From Candidatus Binatia bacterium (lineage in GTDB: Bacteria > Desulfobacterota > Binatia > HRBIN30): DNA of 64,000 nucleotides. The notes beneath the pieces are model-generated. The model did not search any database. It was not told where the DNA came from and was given only the letters and a program-made list of their open reading frames with translations. Positions 56,326 through 64,000 of this stretch are shown one piece after another; within the stretch, counting starts at the first letter, position 1; each line of letters opens with the position of its first letter. The position numbers and the translations under genes were made by a program. The stretch is taken from NCBI GenBank assembly GCA_937925685.1, contig CALAMI010000005.1, positions 1-64,000 on the forward strand, given 5' to 3'.

Positions 56326-56648
56326 GAAACCACCTCCTGGTTGGCTTCCCAGCTTACGCGCTTCTCCTGTTCTTGTCATGTACATTCTCACTGGGGGGCT
56401 AACGCCGTAGGTGGGGCCCCTGTTGCGCTTAAACCGCCGACGCTTTGGTGGCGCCAAATACGGGTCCGCTGCTTCCGAGATTCGCAAATGCTCCCCAAAA
56501 AGGTTCCGCGTCTGAACCCTCCGGTTCATGGAGTTGCCCATGCATTTTTGCAGCGTTGGAACGTTGTGCGCGCTGCAGAGTCGAAGGCGGTTAGAACGCC
56601 CGTGTTGGCAGAATTTTTGCGGCCTGGCACAGCCCGGAGGATGTTACG
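56326..56648. other. Divergent intergenic region
   Basis: Separates the leftward hypothetical gene from the rightward CBS-pair gene. No well-spaced promoter pair was found. The CBS gene's ribosome-binding site GGAGG lies at the right end (56637-56641). Confidence 0.4.
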
Positions 56649-57116
56649 ATGCAAGTTCGAAAATGGATGACCCGTGAGGTGCTCACCGTTGGTCCGCGGG
56701 ACTCGCTCCTTTGCGCGCAGCGCCTGCTGGAAGAACATCGGATCGATCAGTTGCCGGTGGTTGTCGCTGACAAGCTTGTCGGGCTTTTGACGAAGAGGGA
56801 TTTGCACGACGCTCTGGAGTCTGCTCGCGAAGTGGCAGGGCGAAGTGCACCGGGGCCGGAGCTGTGTCACTTAAGCGTCGAAGAGGTCATGACACCGCAC
56901 GTACTGACGGTGCAGCCCGAAGACTCAATCGTCTATGCGGCTCGCTTATTGCGTCGCGAGCGTATTGGCTGCCTGCCGGTAGTGCAAGGGCATCGGCTTG
57001 TGGGGATCTTGACCCGGTGTGACCTTTTAGACGCATTGACGGACATTCTCGCCGGGAAAGGTCGCGCGAATCCTGCGGAACACGGGGAACCGGAACTAGA
57101 AGCATGCAGTGTGTAA
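56649..57116 (+). CDS. CBS-domain pair protein
   Basis: 155 residues, almost entirely two CBS motifs. CBS1: VRKWMTREVLTVGPRDSL to LVGLLTKRDL. CBS2: VEEVMTPHVLTVQPEDSI to LVGILTRCDLLDAL. Such stand-alone Bateman modules bind adenine nucleotides and regulate partners. The partner is not evident. GGAGGATGTTACG places a ribosome-binding site before the ATG at 56649. It is followed 78 bases later by a small winged-helix protein gene. Confidence 0.9.
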   Translation: MQVRKWMTREVLTVGPRDSLLCAQRLLEEHRIDQLPVVVADKLVGLLTKRDLHDALESAREVAGRSAPGPELCHLSVEEVMTPHVLTVQPEDSIVYAARLLRRERIGCLPVVQGHRLVGILTRCDLLDALTDILAGKGRANPAEHGEPELEACSV

Positions 57117-57194
57117 CGGTAGAGGATCGAAAAACTTCGGTTAGGTTGGCACCGTTGATATGGGTCAGTAGCGAAAGTGCTAAAAGGAGGAGCG

Positions 57195-57410
57195 ATGCCC
57201 GCAAATTTGAATGACATCGGTTTGGCGGCCGGTGAGGTTTGGCGTTACTTAGATGCAAACGGCCCGAGCGCGGCCGACACAATGAAGCGCAAGCTCAAAA
57301 TGGGCAGTGACCTATTTTACGCTGCTGTGGGTTGGCTAGCGCGTGAGGACAAGTTGCAGATTCGTAGCGAAGGGCGGAAAACGATCCTTGCTCTTAAAGA
57401 GGGAGGCTGA
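57195..57410 (+). CDS. DUF2582-like winged helix-turn-helix protein
   Basis: 71 residues. The whole protein is one winged-helix domain: IGLAAGEVWRYLDANGPSAA, then TMKRKLKMGSDLFYAAVGWLA and the wing KLQIRSEGRKTILALKE. This matches the short DUF2582 family in Bacteroidetes, deltaproteobacteria and archaea, thought to bind nucleic acid. AAAAGGAGG is 5-6 bases before the ATG at 57195. Its partners are unknown. The convergent histidine kinase gene begins its stop 78 bases downstream. Confidence 0.88.
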   Translation: MPANLNDIGLAAGEVWRYLDANGPSAADTMKRKLKMGSDLFYAAVGWLAREDKLQIRSEGRKTILALKEGG

Positions 57411-57488
57411 CTCCAAAGAGAAACACCGGCAGCGAACCCGACCGCTCTGTTCCTCGCCCGGGTGGGCATGCGTGCGATCAACGTTTAC

Positions 57489-58796
57489 TCATTCCGACTT
57501 CCGCAACCGCACGGTAAACCGTGACCCCTTGTGCAGCTCACTTTCCACGCGGATTTCCCCACCCATGGCCGTAGCTAGGCGCTTCGATAATGCCAGACCG
57601 ATTCCGAAGCCCCCAGCGTCTCGGCCAACTTTGCTTTGCCCGAAGGCCTGGAAAAGACTCGGTAGGTCTTCTTTCGAGATCCCTACGCCGCTGTCTTCCA
57701 CATGGATATCTACATAGCCATCGACTGAGGTGGGAACTGCATAAAGGCGAATCCAACCCCGATGCGTGAACTTGACCGCGTTGGATAACAAGTTGAGAAG
57801 GATTTGTTGCAGGCGATTACGATCCGCAACGACGGCGAGCGATGCGGGAGGCTGATAGATAAATTCGACCGGCTTGTCTTTAAGCCTTGGAATCACGTAC
57901 TCTTGCACCTCTTGGAGAACCGGCTCCAGGTCGACTTTCGTAAGCTCAACCGTCAGGCGGCCAGCTTCGATCCGCGAGAGATCGAGCAAATCACTGACCA
58001 GGAAAACAAGGCTGCGCGAAGTGCGCCGCAGCCGCTCCACGACTTCCGCTGCTTCATCAGGCATCCGGCCAAAGGCCCCCTCGGCGAGCAGATCCACGTA
58101 GCCCATGATAATATTGAGCGGGGTGCGCAGTTCGTGAGACACGTTGGCCAAGAACTCGTTTTTAAAGCGATTCGCCTGTTCTAATGCTCTGTTCGCTCGA
58201 ACGAGCGCTGTGTTAGACCGCTGCAGCTCCCGTGCTTGCTGAAAGAGAGCCCAACGCTGCCGCTCGAGAAACCAAGCCCCCAAAATGGTCAGGACAGCCA
58301 TTGTGGATAACCCAAGTAGATGCATCGCCACAGGTACGAGTGGCCGAGCGCCCAGCCCGATTGTCAGGAGAAATCCGGCGACCGCTGCGAGTGAAACCGG
58401 TGTCTGCCCTCGCCATCCCCATGGGATAGCGACGAAAGTACCAACCAAGATGTAAAGGAGGGCCAGGGCTAGAACGTCCCCACTGGACCGAACCGTCACG
58501 TGATACCCAGTGACTAAGACGACTAAGCCTACGGTGCAGAGCGAAGCCAGCAAACGTCCATGCCCCCGAAACGCCGGCTTCCGAAGTGCCCACACAGTAA
58601 CTGCAATGAGCAGCAGCTCAAGGCCGTAGAACGCTGCATACGCGCGATCTCGTTCTGGAAAAGAGCGATGTTCGAAAACCCAAGCGAGGCCAATAACGAC
58701 GGCGAAGGCCAGGCCGGCAACCGCGACCCTCTCGGCGATACGCCGTTGGGCGTCTGCCTCGAACGCTAGTTCTGCGTGGCTTTGACCGGGTCTCAC
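57489..58796 (-). CDS. Membrane sensor histidine kinase
   Basis: 435 residues. An N-terminal membrane part with about six hydrophobic segments (residues 22-40, 55-72, 83-100, 106-125, 133-150, 158-178) is followed by a coiled coil (LEQANRFKNEFLANVS), H-box SHELRTPLNIIMGY with His221, and the ATPase domain: N-box LLNLLSNAVKFTHRG, G1 DSGVGISKED, F/G2 FGIGLALSKRLATAMGG. There is no periplasmic sensor domain, so the signal is probably sensed within the membrane. No response regulator gene is adjacent. The GTG start at 58796 has no ribosome-binding site but lies 7 bases after a promoter -10 box. Confidence 0.92.
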   Translation of the reverse strand: MRPGQSHAELAFEADAQRRIAERVAVAGLAFAVVIGLAWVFEHRSFPERDRAYAAFYGLELLLIAVTVWALRKPAFRGHGRLLASLCTVGLVVLVTGYHVTVRSSGDVLALALLYILVGTFVAIPWGWRGQTPVSLAAVAGFLLTIGLGARPLVPVAMHLLGLSTMAVLTILGAWFLERQRWALFQQARELQRSNTALVRANRALEQANRFKNEFLANVSHELRTPLNIIMGYVDLLAEGAFGRMPDEAAEVVERLRRTSRSLVFLVSDLLDLSRIEAGRLTVELTKVDLEPVLQEVQEYVIPRLKDKPVEFIYQPPASLAVVADRNRLQQILLNLLSNAVKFTHRGWIRLYAVPTSVDGYVDIHVEDSGVGISKEDLPSLFQAFGQSKVGRDAGGFGIGLALSKRLATAMGGEIRVESELHKGSRFTVRLRKSE

Positions 58797-58832
58797 AAAA
58801 ATGCTTATACAACCAACTTTGCTGCGTCACAA
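58797..58832 (-). promoter_or_regulatory. Sigma-70 promoter giving a leaderless kinase mRNA
   Basis: TTGTGA (58832-58827) and TATAAG (58809-58804) are spaced by exactly 17 bases. Only 7 bases separate the -10 from the GTG start codon of the kinase. Transcription would begin at or next to the first base of the coding region, so translation would be leaderless. This fits the absence of a Shine-Dalgarno sequence. Confidence 0.6.
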
Positions 58833-59643
58833 AGTGCATCTAAGCATGTTTCTTTTTGGTTTTGGGAAGGGTTTTGCATTGGCGGACTGCTTGGGTGATT
58901 GGGGACGAGAAAAGGGTAATTCCGGTAACAGCGGCCGTGCGCCGTCTAGCAGTTCCAGCGATGTCCCTCTGCCGCAATTTGTCCCATTGATCGGCTGGAT
59001 AGCAAGGTGCTCAGTGGACAAGTTGCGTCTTAAAATCGATTTCCTCTTGCCGCTGGTGCAAAGGCGAGTTGTGGGTGTTCTCAGGGTGAACCACCCCCGC
59101 TGAAGTCCGAGGGTTTGCCAGCAAGCGGCCGGTTGTTGGAAAGACAGAAGAGACTATGCTGGCACAAGCCCGTGGGCCTGTTCGTACCGGCTTCGAGGAT
59201 GAGGGCGCACTTCTGGTTCGTAAGCACGAAGAGTCGATGCGCTGATTAGAAGAGTGATTCCCATGTTCAATAAAATGCAGTTGCCGAAGGCTCTACCGGT
59301 AAGTCTTTGGCGAACGAGCTTTTGGAAGAAGGCCGGATAATTCGGATACCGAGCGGATCTGTTTGCAATTTCTTCAAGACACTGGAGCAACGCGGTGAGG
59401 TCGTTCGAATTTGCGGTGAGGACTAGGAGCTTTGTTCATGGAGATTCAGCCCTTTGTTCACTCTGAGGCCTCTCTGTTCTGCCTTCGACCTTCTGAGGGC
59501 GGGACCGCTGAAGGCGGTTGTGGTGCAGTTACGCATAAAAGACGACCCGCGGTCGCATATGGACTTCATCAGAAAGCAGTTCGAATTGCCGTAGGCTCCC
59601 TCTCTGAATGGATGGGTGCCTTCACGGTAGGCTCTTTCTCACG
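58833..59643. other. Intergenic region with coding-like fragments
   Basis: No intact gene of normal length. At 59156-59245 a 29-codon frame (MLAQARGPVRTGFEDEGALL and so on) has a weak AGAAGAG upstream. At 59277-59425 a 49-codon frame without a good start reads ANELLEEGRIIRIPSGSVCN and ends RICGED. Both have natural codon use and may be debris of one decayed gene. A short sequence, TTGCCGAAGGCTCT or variants, recurs near 59281, 59587 and 59628. Confidence 0.35.
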
Positions 59644-60693
59644 ATGATCACCGGGGGACGATTCGCAGCTCTCGCCCCTTGCCCAGCGGGGCACGAAGGG
59701 CTGCACCGTGACAGGCCGCATTCGATACCGGACGCTCGCTTTCCACCCGACACGCCCGACTCTCTTCGTCGAGGGCGAAAGCTATCACTCCGAGCCTTCA
59801 GCAGGGTTGGGCTTGCCTTTTTTTGGCAGGTCTTCTCCGGCGTGATCGTGTTCGCTGTCTGGGGAGGAGGAGCGCTTCCTCGGGGCTATGCCCTGGAGAA
59901 GTACGGTCGGCCGCTCCCGTCACTGGGAAGTGTGGAACCCGAGCCCGCCGCAGAAACATTTCTCAGGGGCTATTTGCTCACCGCCGCTTTCATTTACAAT
60001 CCCGCGTTTGCGGCCCGGCCGGATAACACGGGGCTGGTGGGACTCCGACACATGCTTCATTTGGAGGCCGATTTGTACGGGCAGTATCTCACCTTCTACA
60101 CGGATCACAATTTTTTTTCCGATCGAACGCGTAATTGGATCACCTTGAGCGAGTGGGACGGGACAGTCGGCCTCACTGGGCTGGCGAAACGGTGGAGTTG
60201 GCGGCTTCAATATGAGCGGGATGCGCCGCTCGATCGGAGCGGCGTCAAACAAATCTATGCCGATGCGCTGCTGACACGCTGGTTCCATCCTCTTGCAGAC
60301 GGTTGGTTGCGCCCTCGTATCCCCTTGCAGGATCTAACGACCTACGTCGGAATCGGCTACCTTTTTTACAACGATCATTACTTCGCCAGGCCAGACAACA
60401 CCGGAAGAGCGCTCTTCCGCTACGTAGTCCATGCTGAAGCCGATCTTTATCGGGGTTGGGTTATTGCCTATGCCGACATCAACATGTTCACTGACCGCGG
60501 GTCGGCTGTAAAAGTCAACCCAACCGAAATGGACTGGATCGTCGGTGCTGCCCTCCGGTGGCGCGGCATGGAGGTCGGCGTGTATGGTGAAGAGGATCGT
60601 CCGCTGGACCGAAGCGGACTTGCCCAGCGCTACGCCGCGGTGCAGTTTCGGGTGGCCTTTGATATTCGCAACATAAGCCTCACGCGAAACTAG
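59644..60693 (+). CDS. Outer-membrane-like protein with internal duplication, unknown function
   Basis: About 349 residues from the ATG at 59644 (an in-frame GTG near the signal, around residue 55, is possible). A signal-like stretch (VGLAFFWQVFSGVIVFAVWG) is followed by two similar halves of about 115 residues. The first has IYNPAFAARPDNTGLVGLRH, HLEADLYG and DAPLDRSGVKQIYADA. The second has FYNDHYFARPDNTGRALFRY, HAEADLYRG and DRPLDRSGLAQRYAAV. Alternating polar and hydrophobic residues and a C-terminal aromatic-poor strand suggest beta structure. I do not recognise the family. Start choice is uncertain as no strong ribosome-binding site is visible. Confidence 0.68.
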   Translation: MITGGRFAALAPCPAGHEGLHRDRPHSIPDARFPPDTPDSLRRGRKLSLRAFSRVGLAFFWQVFSGVIVFAVWGGGALPRGYALEKYGRPLPSLGSVEPEPAAETFLRGYLLTAAFIYNPAFAARPDNTGLVGLRHMLHLEADLYGQYLTFYTDHNFFSDRTRNWITLSEWDGTVGLTGLAKRWSWRLQYERDAPLDRSGVKQIYADALLTRWFHPLADGWLRPRIPLQDLTTYVGIGYLFYNDHYFARPDNTGRALFRYVVHAEADLYRGWVIAYADINMFTDRGSAVKVNPTEMDWIVGAALRWRGMEVGVYGEEDRPLDRSGLAQRYAAVQFRVAFDIRNISLTRN

Positions 60694-60789
60694 TGCCACG
60701 TGCAAGGTGCCTGCGCTGGGCTCGTTTCGCCGCTGAGGTTTGTGCCAAGGAGCCACGCTGGAAGAGTCCTTCTACTAACTAAATGATGG

Positions 60790-61716
60790 ATGAAGGAAAT
60801 GCATCAGGTGACATGTGTCGTCCATGGTGGGGCAGGCCACTGGCCAGACGAGGAGCAGGAACAAGCTTTGGAGGAGTGCCTTGCGGCAGTGCGCGCGGGT
60901 TGGCATGTTTTGCAGAGTGGTGGCGATGCAGTTGCCGCTGTGGTGGCAGCCGTGGTGGTCTTGGAAGACTCCCCTTTGTTCAATGCGGGCGTGGGCTCGG
61001 TGCCAACAGAGGAGGGGCACGTAGAGATGGACGCTGCGGTGATGGAGGGCAAGGAGTTGAAAGCCGGCGCTGTTGCCCTTGTCCGCTCCGTACGGAACCC
61101 CGTGCGGTTGGCGCTGGAGGTGCTCAAACTTGGCCAAGAGGTGATGCTTGCAGGGGAGGCGGCGGAACGGTGGGCACGTGCCGTGGGACTGGCAACGGTC
61201 TCGGAAGAGGAATTGATTCGGGCTGCGGTGCGTCGGCCAACCCCCCCGGAGCGGATAGGCGGTACAGTGGGGGCCGTTGCGGTTGATGTGCATGGTAATG
61301 TAGCTGCAGCAACGTCCACTGGCGGGCGTAGGGGCAAGCGCAGCGGGCGGATCGGGGATTCACCCGTAATCGGCGCGGGCACGTATGCGGACAATCGCGG
61401 CGGCGCTGCTTCTGCCACAGGTGACGGCGAAGCCATCCTGCGTTTCGGTTTGGGCCGCTACGCCGTGTCGCAATTAGAACGGGGACTCTCACCAGCAATA
61501 GCTGGCGGAATGGCGCTTGCCGAGATTTCTCGCCGCTTGGTTGGGGAAGCCGGCCTCATTTTGGTGGATCGATTTGGTCGTTTCGGGATTGCGCACAACA
61601 CGCGAAGCATGCCGGTGGCGTGGCTGAGGAGCGGATGCTCACGACCCGAGGCATCGATTTGCTCGATCCCGGAAGGGCGTGGACCGGCAAGGCTATTCGT
61701 CCGCGGGATGGATTGA
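60790..61716 (+). CDS. Isoaspartyl peptidase / L-asparaginase (Ntn-hydrolase)
   Basis: 308 residues. The precursor cleaves itself before Thr159 in IGGTVGAVAVDVHGNVAAAT to give the alpha/beta heterodimer, with Thr as nucleophile. VVHGGAGHWPDEEQE opens the protein. GDAVAAVVAAVVVLEDSPLFNAG and GRIGDSPVIGAGTYAD with GGAASATGDGEAILR are characteristic. It removes isoaspartyl residues from damaged peptides or hydrolyses asparagine. Family members are 300-340 residues. The start may be the ATG at 60790 or 60799. It is followed at 3 bases by plsC, so co-transcription is likely. Confidence 0.92.
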   Translation: MKEMHQVTCVVHGGAGHWPDEEQEQALEECLAAVRAGWHVLQSGGDAVAAVVAAVVVLEDSPLFNAGVGSVPTEEGHVEMDAAVMEGKELKAGAVALVRSVRNPVRLALEVLKLGQEVMLAGEAAERWARAVGLATVSEEELIRAAVRRPTPPERIGGTVGAVAVDVHGNVAAATSTGGRRGKRSGRIGDSPVIGAGTYADNRGGAASATGDGEAILRFGLGRYAVSQLERGLSPAIAGGMALAEISRRLVGEAGLILVDRFGRFGIAHNTRSMPVAWLRSGCSRPEASICSIPEGRGPARLFVRGMD

Positions 61717-61719
61717 ACG

Positions 61720-62490
61720 ATGGCCACTGTGACTTCCAACCAGAGACCGCCTGCCTGGCCCATTTGGCGCCTTGTTTGGGGCATTCTTGCCGACGCGATA
61801 GTGGCCGTGATCACCATTATGCTGGCGATTCCTGCCATCGTGGTCACGATGGTGACGCGGCGGACCTGGGCGATCGACAGTTTGGCGCCAATTTGGAGTC
61901 GGATTGTATTGTTTGTTTGTGGGGTGCGTGTAGAGGTACACGGCCTCGAGGATATCGACCCTGGCCGATCGTATGTGATCATCTCGAATCATCTGAGTAA
62001 CTTTGACATTTGGGTCACGTTAGCAGCCCTTCCCATGCGGCTGCGCTTTGTGGCGAAGGAGGAGTTGCTTCGGATTCCTTTTTTCGGAACGGCCCTGCGG
62101 ATGAGCGACCACATCGTGATCGACCGATCAAAGCCCGATGACGCGGTGGCTCGAATCAATGCGCGCGTAGCCGCGCAGGCCAAAGCAGGTAAACCGTTCT
62201 GTATCTTGTTTTTTGCTGAGGGCACTCGAAGTCCCGATGGCCGCGTACATGCGTTTAAAAAAGGAGGCGTCACCCTAGCGTTACGTACCGGGCTGCCTAT
62301 TGTTCCGTTATCCATCAGCGGCACTGCGAAGCTGCTCCCTAAAAATGCCTACCTGATTCGCCCCAGGGGACGCGTCAAGCTCGTGCTCGCCACGCCCATC
62401 GAAACTGCGGGCATGAGCTTGGATGAGCGCGATGCCCTGAACGAGCGGGTGCGGGCCATCGTCGTTTCGAACTTCGATCCTGACTTTTAA
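61720..62490 (+). CDS. plsC: 1-acyl-sn-glycerol-3-phosphate acyltransferase
   Basis: 256 residues. Acylates lysophosphatidic acid at position 2 in phospholipid synthesis. An N-terminal membrane region (AIVAVITIMLAIPAIVVTMV) is followed by the catalytic NHLSNFD (His91, Asp96), the acceptor site FFAEGTRS (residues 164-171), KGGVTLALRTGLPIVPLSI and a C-terminal extension. Length is normal. The ATG follows the peptidase stop by 3 bases. The next gene, a nuclease-like frame, starts 30 bases after its stop. Confidence 0.94.
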   Translation: MATVTSNQRPPAWPIWRLVWGILADAIVAVITIMLAIPAIVVTMVTRRTWAIDSLAPIWSRIVLFVCGVRVEVHGLEDIDPGRSYVIISNHLSNFDIWVTLAALPMRLRFVAKEELLRIPFFGTALRMSDHIVIDRSKPDDAVARINARVAAQAKAGKPFCILFFAEGTRSPDGRVHAFKKGGVTLALRTGLPIVPLSISGTAKLLPKNAYLIRPRGRVKLVLATPIETAGMSLDERDALNERVRAIVVSNFDPDF

Positions 62491-62520
62491 GGCGCAGCGA
62501 ATTTTCGCCTGGAATCTTTC

Positions 62521-64000
62521 ATGACGGTCACTCAATGCGTGTACGCTGCCATCCAGTGGCTGCGCGAGCAGCTTGAAACACGGGCTCCGAAACCCTGGTG
62601 GGTTCTCGTGCCTAAGCCCGTACCGTACGTTCCTTTGCTCGTCCAGCGGATCGACGTGTGCATACGGCAGCCCTTGTCCGTTTTTATTGCCTGCGGGATG
62701 CCGTTTGCGGGAAGCCCGGCTCTAGCGCGCCTACGGAAGTTGAACGGGGCGCTGTGCAGGAATTTGTCCGCTCATGCGGTGGCTGCTCTCGCCCCGTACT
62801 TGCGAAGAGGAGTAGCTGACGGTGGTAAGAGCCCGAGTTCGTGGCTTCCGCGGGTGTCTCCTGAGCGGGCACTTCTCCTCTTGCAGGCCAGCGGAGCATG
62901 TGCCGAGCCAAGCGGGCCTCATCGATGGCACGAGCGGATGGCATCGCTGCTGGAACGGACGACGAAGGGTGTGGCTGCGGCAAAGCAGTCAACCGATATG
63001 TCGGAGCGCCGCCAGACAGCGATACGCCGACAGGAATTAGAGCGGCTCGCTAGGGAGGTGCGCGTATTGTTACCGTCGCTGCGGGATCTCGACGATCTCG
63101 CGGAACGATTCGCAAGAGGGGGCACCCGCCAGGAGCTACTCGAACACTACTGGAGGTTTGTCGACCGCTGGCTTGTGATGCCCATGACTCCTCCTCTGCA
63201 GGAATCGGTCGTACGCCTGTGTTTTACGTCTGCTGCCGCTTCGAAAGAGCGTAGGAGCGAAAGCGCCGAAGAGTTTGTTTCTTGGTTAGAGGGAACGTTG
63301 CAGTCTTTGGTTCTCGATGTTCCCCATTGCGCTGCGCCCGACATTACCATCGCGTTACAAAGGCCCATCGAGCGAAGTGGATCCGTGTTCAGGATGCGGG
63401 AAGGCAGCGACGAGGCACACTTTACAAGCTCGAGCCCTACAGGGGTCCCGCTTCCACCGGCCGCAGCGACCAGTATTGCGTTCGACAGGGCAGTGGCGCA
63501 CCCCTGGGTTGCGGGGCAAAGAAACTTGAGGGACGTGGTGGAAAGGGTTTCCGCGGGGTCGGAAGAAGCAGGGGTGTGTTTCGTCGGACCCCCAGGCAGC
63601 GTGAGGTGGGGTTTGGAACCAGGGCGGCCCCTGTCAGCAACGGCACTTGCGCTTTTGTTGACTTGCCCATACCGCTTTCTGCTCGAGCGGGTCGCTCACG
63701 TTCATCCTCTCCAGCGGAAAGCCAGCACGAAACATTTCGAGGCTAGTGCCTTTGGGACACTCGTCCACGAGGCTTTTGCGGCGTTCCTGAAATGGCATGG
63801 GGCAGCGTTTTTTGCCCGGAATGGAACTCTTCGTGATTGGCTAGAGTGCGTCCGCGCGCTTGTAGTAGAGCACTTCGAAGCTCGTTTGCGGACCTACCCG
63901 CTTTGGGGAGAAACGAATCAAGCTGAAGAACTGCTGCGCCTTCAGGCATCCTTGGAGCGGCTCGTCGCCGCTGAGTGGAAACAGCCACCGCGTGAGTTCC
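62521..64000 (+). CDS. RecB/AddB-type PD-(D/E)XK nuclease-like protein (3' end outside window)
   Basis: The frame is open from the ATG at 62521 to the right edge, 493 codons with no stop. The beginning (WWVLVPKPVPYVPLLVQRI) resembles the inactive helicase part of AddB/RecC-like proteins. Near residue 374, RPLSATALALLLTCPYRFLL, then FGTLVHEAFAAFLKW, are the start of a RecB-family nuclease domain, where the Cys in the CPYRF motif is the first ligand of the iron-sulfur cluster in AddB. The catalytic Asp/Glu-X-Lys would lie beyond the edge. An AddA-type helicase gene would be expected next. The ribosome-binding site is weak (GGA at 62509-62512). Confidence 0.72.
   Translation, partial: MTVTQCVYAAIQWLREQLETRAPKPWWVLVPKPVPYVPLLVQRIDVCIRQPLSVFIACGMPFAGSPALARLRKLNGALCRNLSAHAVAALAPYLRRGVADGGKSPSSWLPRVSPERALLLLQASGACAEPSGPHRWHERMASLLERTTKGVAAAKQSTDMSERRQTAIRRQELERLAREVRVLLPSLRDLDDLAERFARGGTRQELLEHYWRFVDRWLVMPMTPPLQESVVRLCFTSAAASKERRSESAEEFVSWLEGTLQSLVLDVPHCAAPDITIALQRPIERSGSVFRMREGSDEAHFTSSSPTGVPLPPAAATSIAFDRAVAHPWVAGQRNLRDVVERVSAGSEEAGVCFVGPPGSVRWGLEPGRPLSATALALLLTCPYRFLLERVAHVHPLQRKASTKHFEASAFGTLVHEAFAAFLKWHGAAFFARNGTLRDWLECVRALVVEHFEARLRTYPLWGETNQAEELLRLQASLERLVAAEWKQPPREF

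Noticed and set aside
58801-59103. 100-codon rightward frame divergent from the kinase
   Set aside because: It overlaps the kinase promoter, lacks a binding site and shows a low-complexity Ser run without family resemblance.

Overview
The window looks like chromosome from an uncultured, moderately GC-rich Gram-negative bacterium. The evidence is a complete Tol-Pal gene set, an outer-membrane DUF1302-type protein, several lipoproteins with lipoboxes, meso-diaminopimelate-type murE, plsB and plsC. Large exported proteins with Thr-Pro-rich linkers and a dockerin-like motif are reminiscent of deltaproteobacterial or Binatota-like lineages. That placement is an inference from gene content; no ribosomal RNA or other marker was available. 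I recognised no prophage, insertion sequence or CRISPR array.

Layout. 1-1825 is the 3' end of a giant repeat protein with nearly identical 489-bp units. 1935-8075 holds ddl, an RNA element with two mutually exclusive hairpins in front of a small XRE regulator, two membrane proteins, a thioredoxin-TPR protein and a ketopantoate-reductase-like enzyme. 8322-10569 is a coupled cluster: UbiA-type prenyltransferase, cupin and gmd, followed by what looks like the decayed start of a sugar-nucleotide reductase. 11056-17984 holds a DUF1302 protein divergent from two exported proteins that share five copies of a cysteine-bearing domain I do not recognise. 17986-24793 is murE, an acyl-CoA synthetase, plsB and a DUF151-PDZ exported protein. 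A UvrD-type helicase pseudogene with three lesions lies at 25209-27353, followed by tRNA-Leu(GAG) and the pgk-tpiA-secG operon.

30445-35500 is tolQ-tolR-tolA-tolB-pal-cpoB, a full envelope-constriction system. After a 5'-3' exonuclease, two small lipoproteins, L-2-hydroxyglutarate oxidase and a sulfatase-fold protein comes a carbohydrate block: tal-pgi-gnd-zwf-pgl (the oxidative pentose phosphate pathway plus links to glycolysis), then glpD and malQ. Together with glgP at 53679-55823 this makes a route from alpha-glucan to glucose phosphates to NAD(P)H and pentoses. ctaA-ctaB-sco supply heme A or O and copper for a terminal oxidase whose subunits are not in the window.

The last part holds a CBS-pair protein, a DUF2582-like winged-helix protein, a hybrid-free histidine kinase that appears to be transcribed leaderless, an outer-membrane-like protein with an internal duplication, an isoaspartyl peptidase, plsC, and a RecB/AddB-type nuclease that runs off the right edge. 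The most unusual observations are the attenuator-like RNA at 3605-3708, the five-copy domain family at 13426-17984, and the exported DUF151-PDZ fusion.
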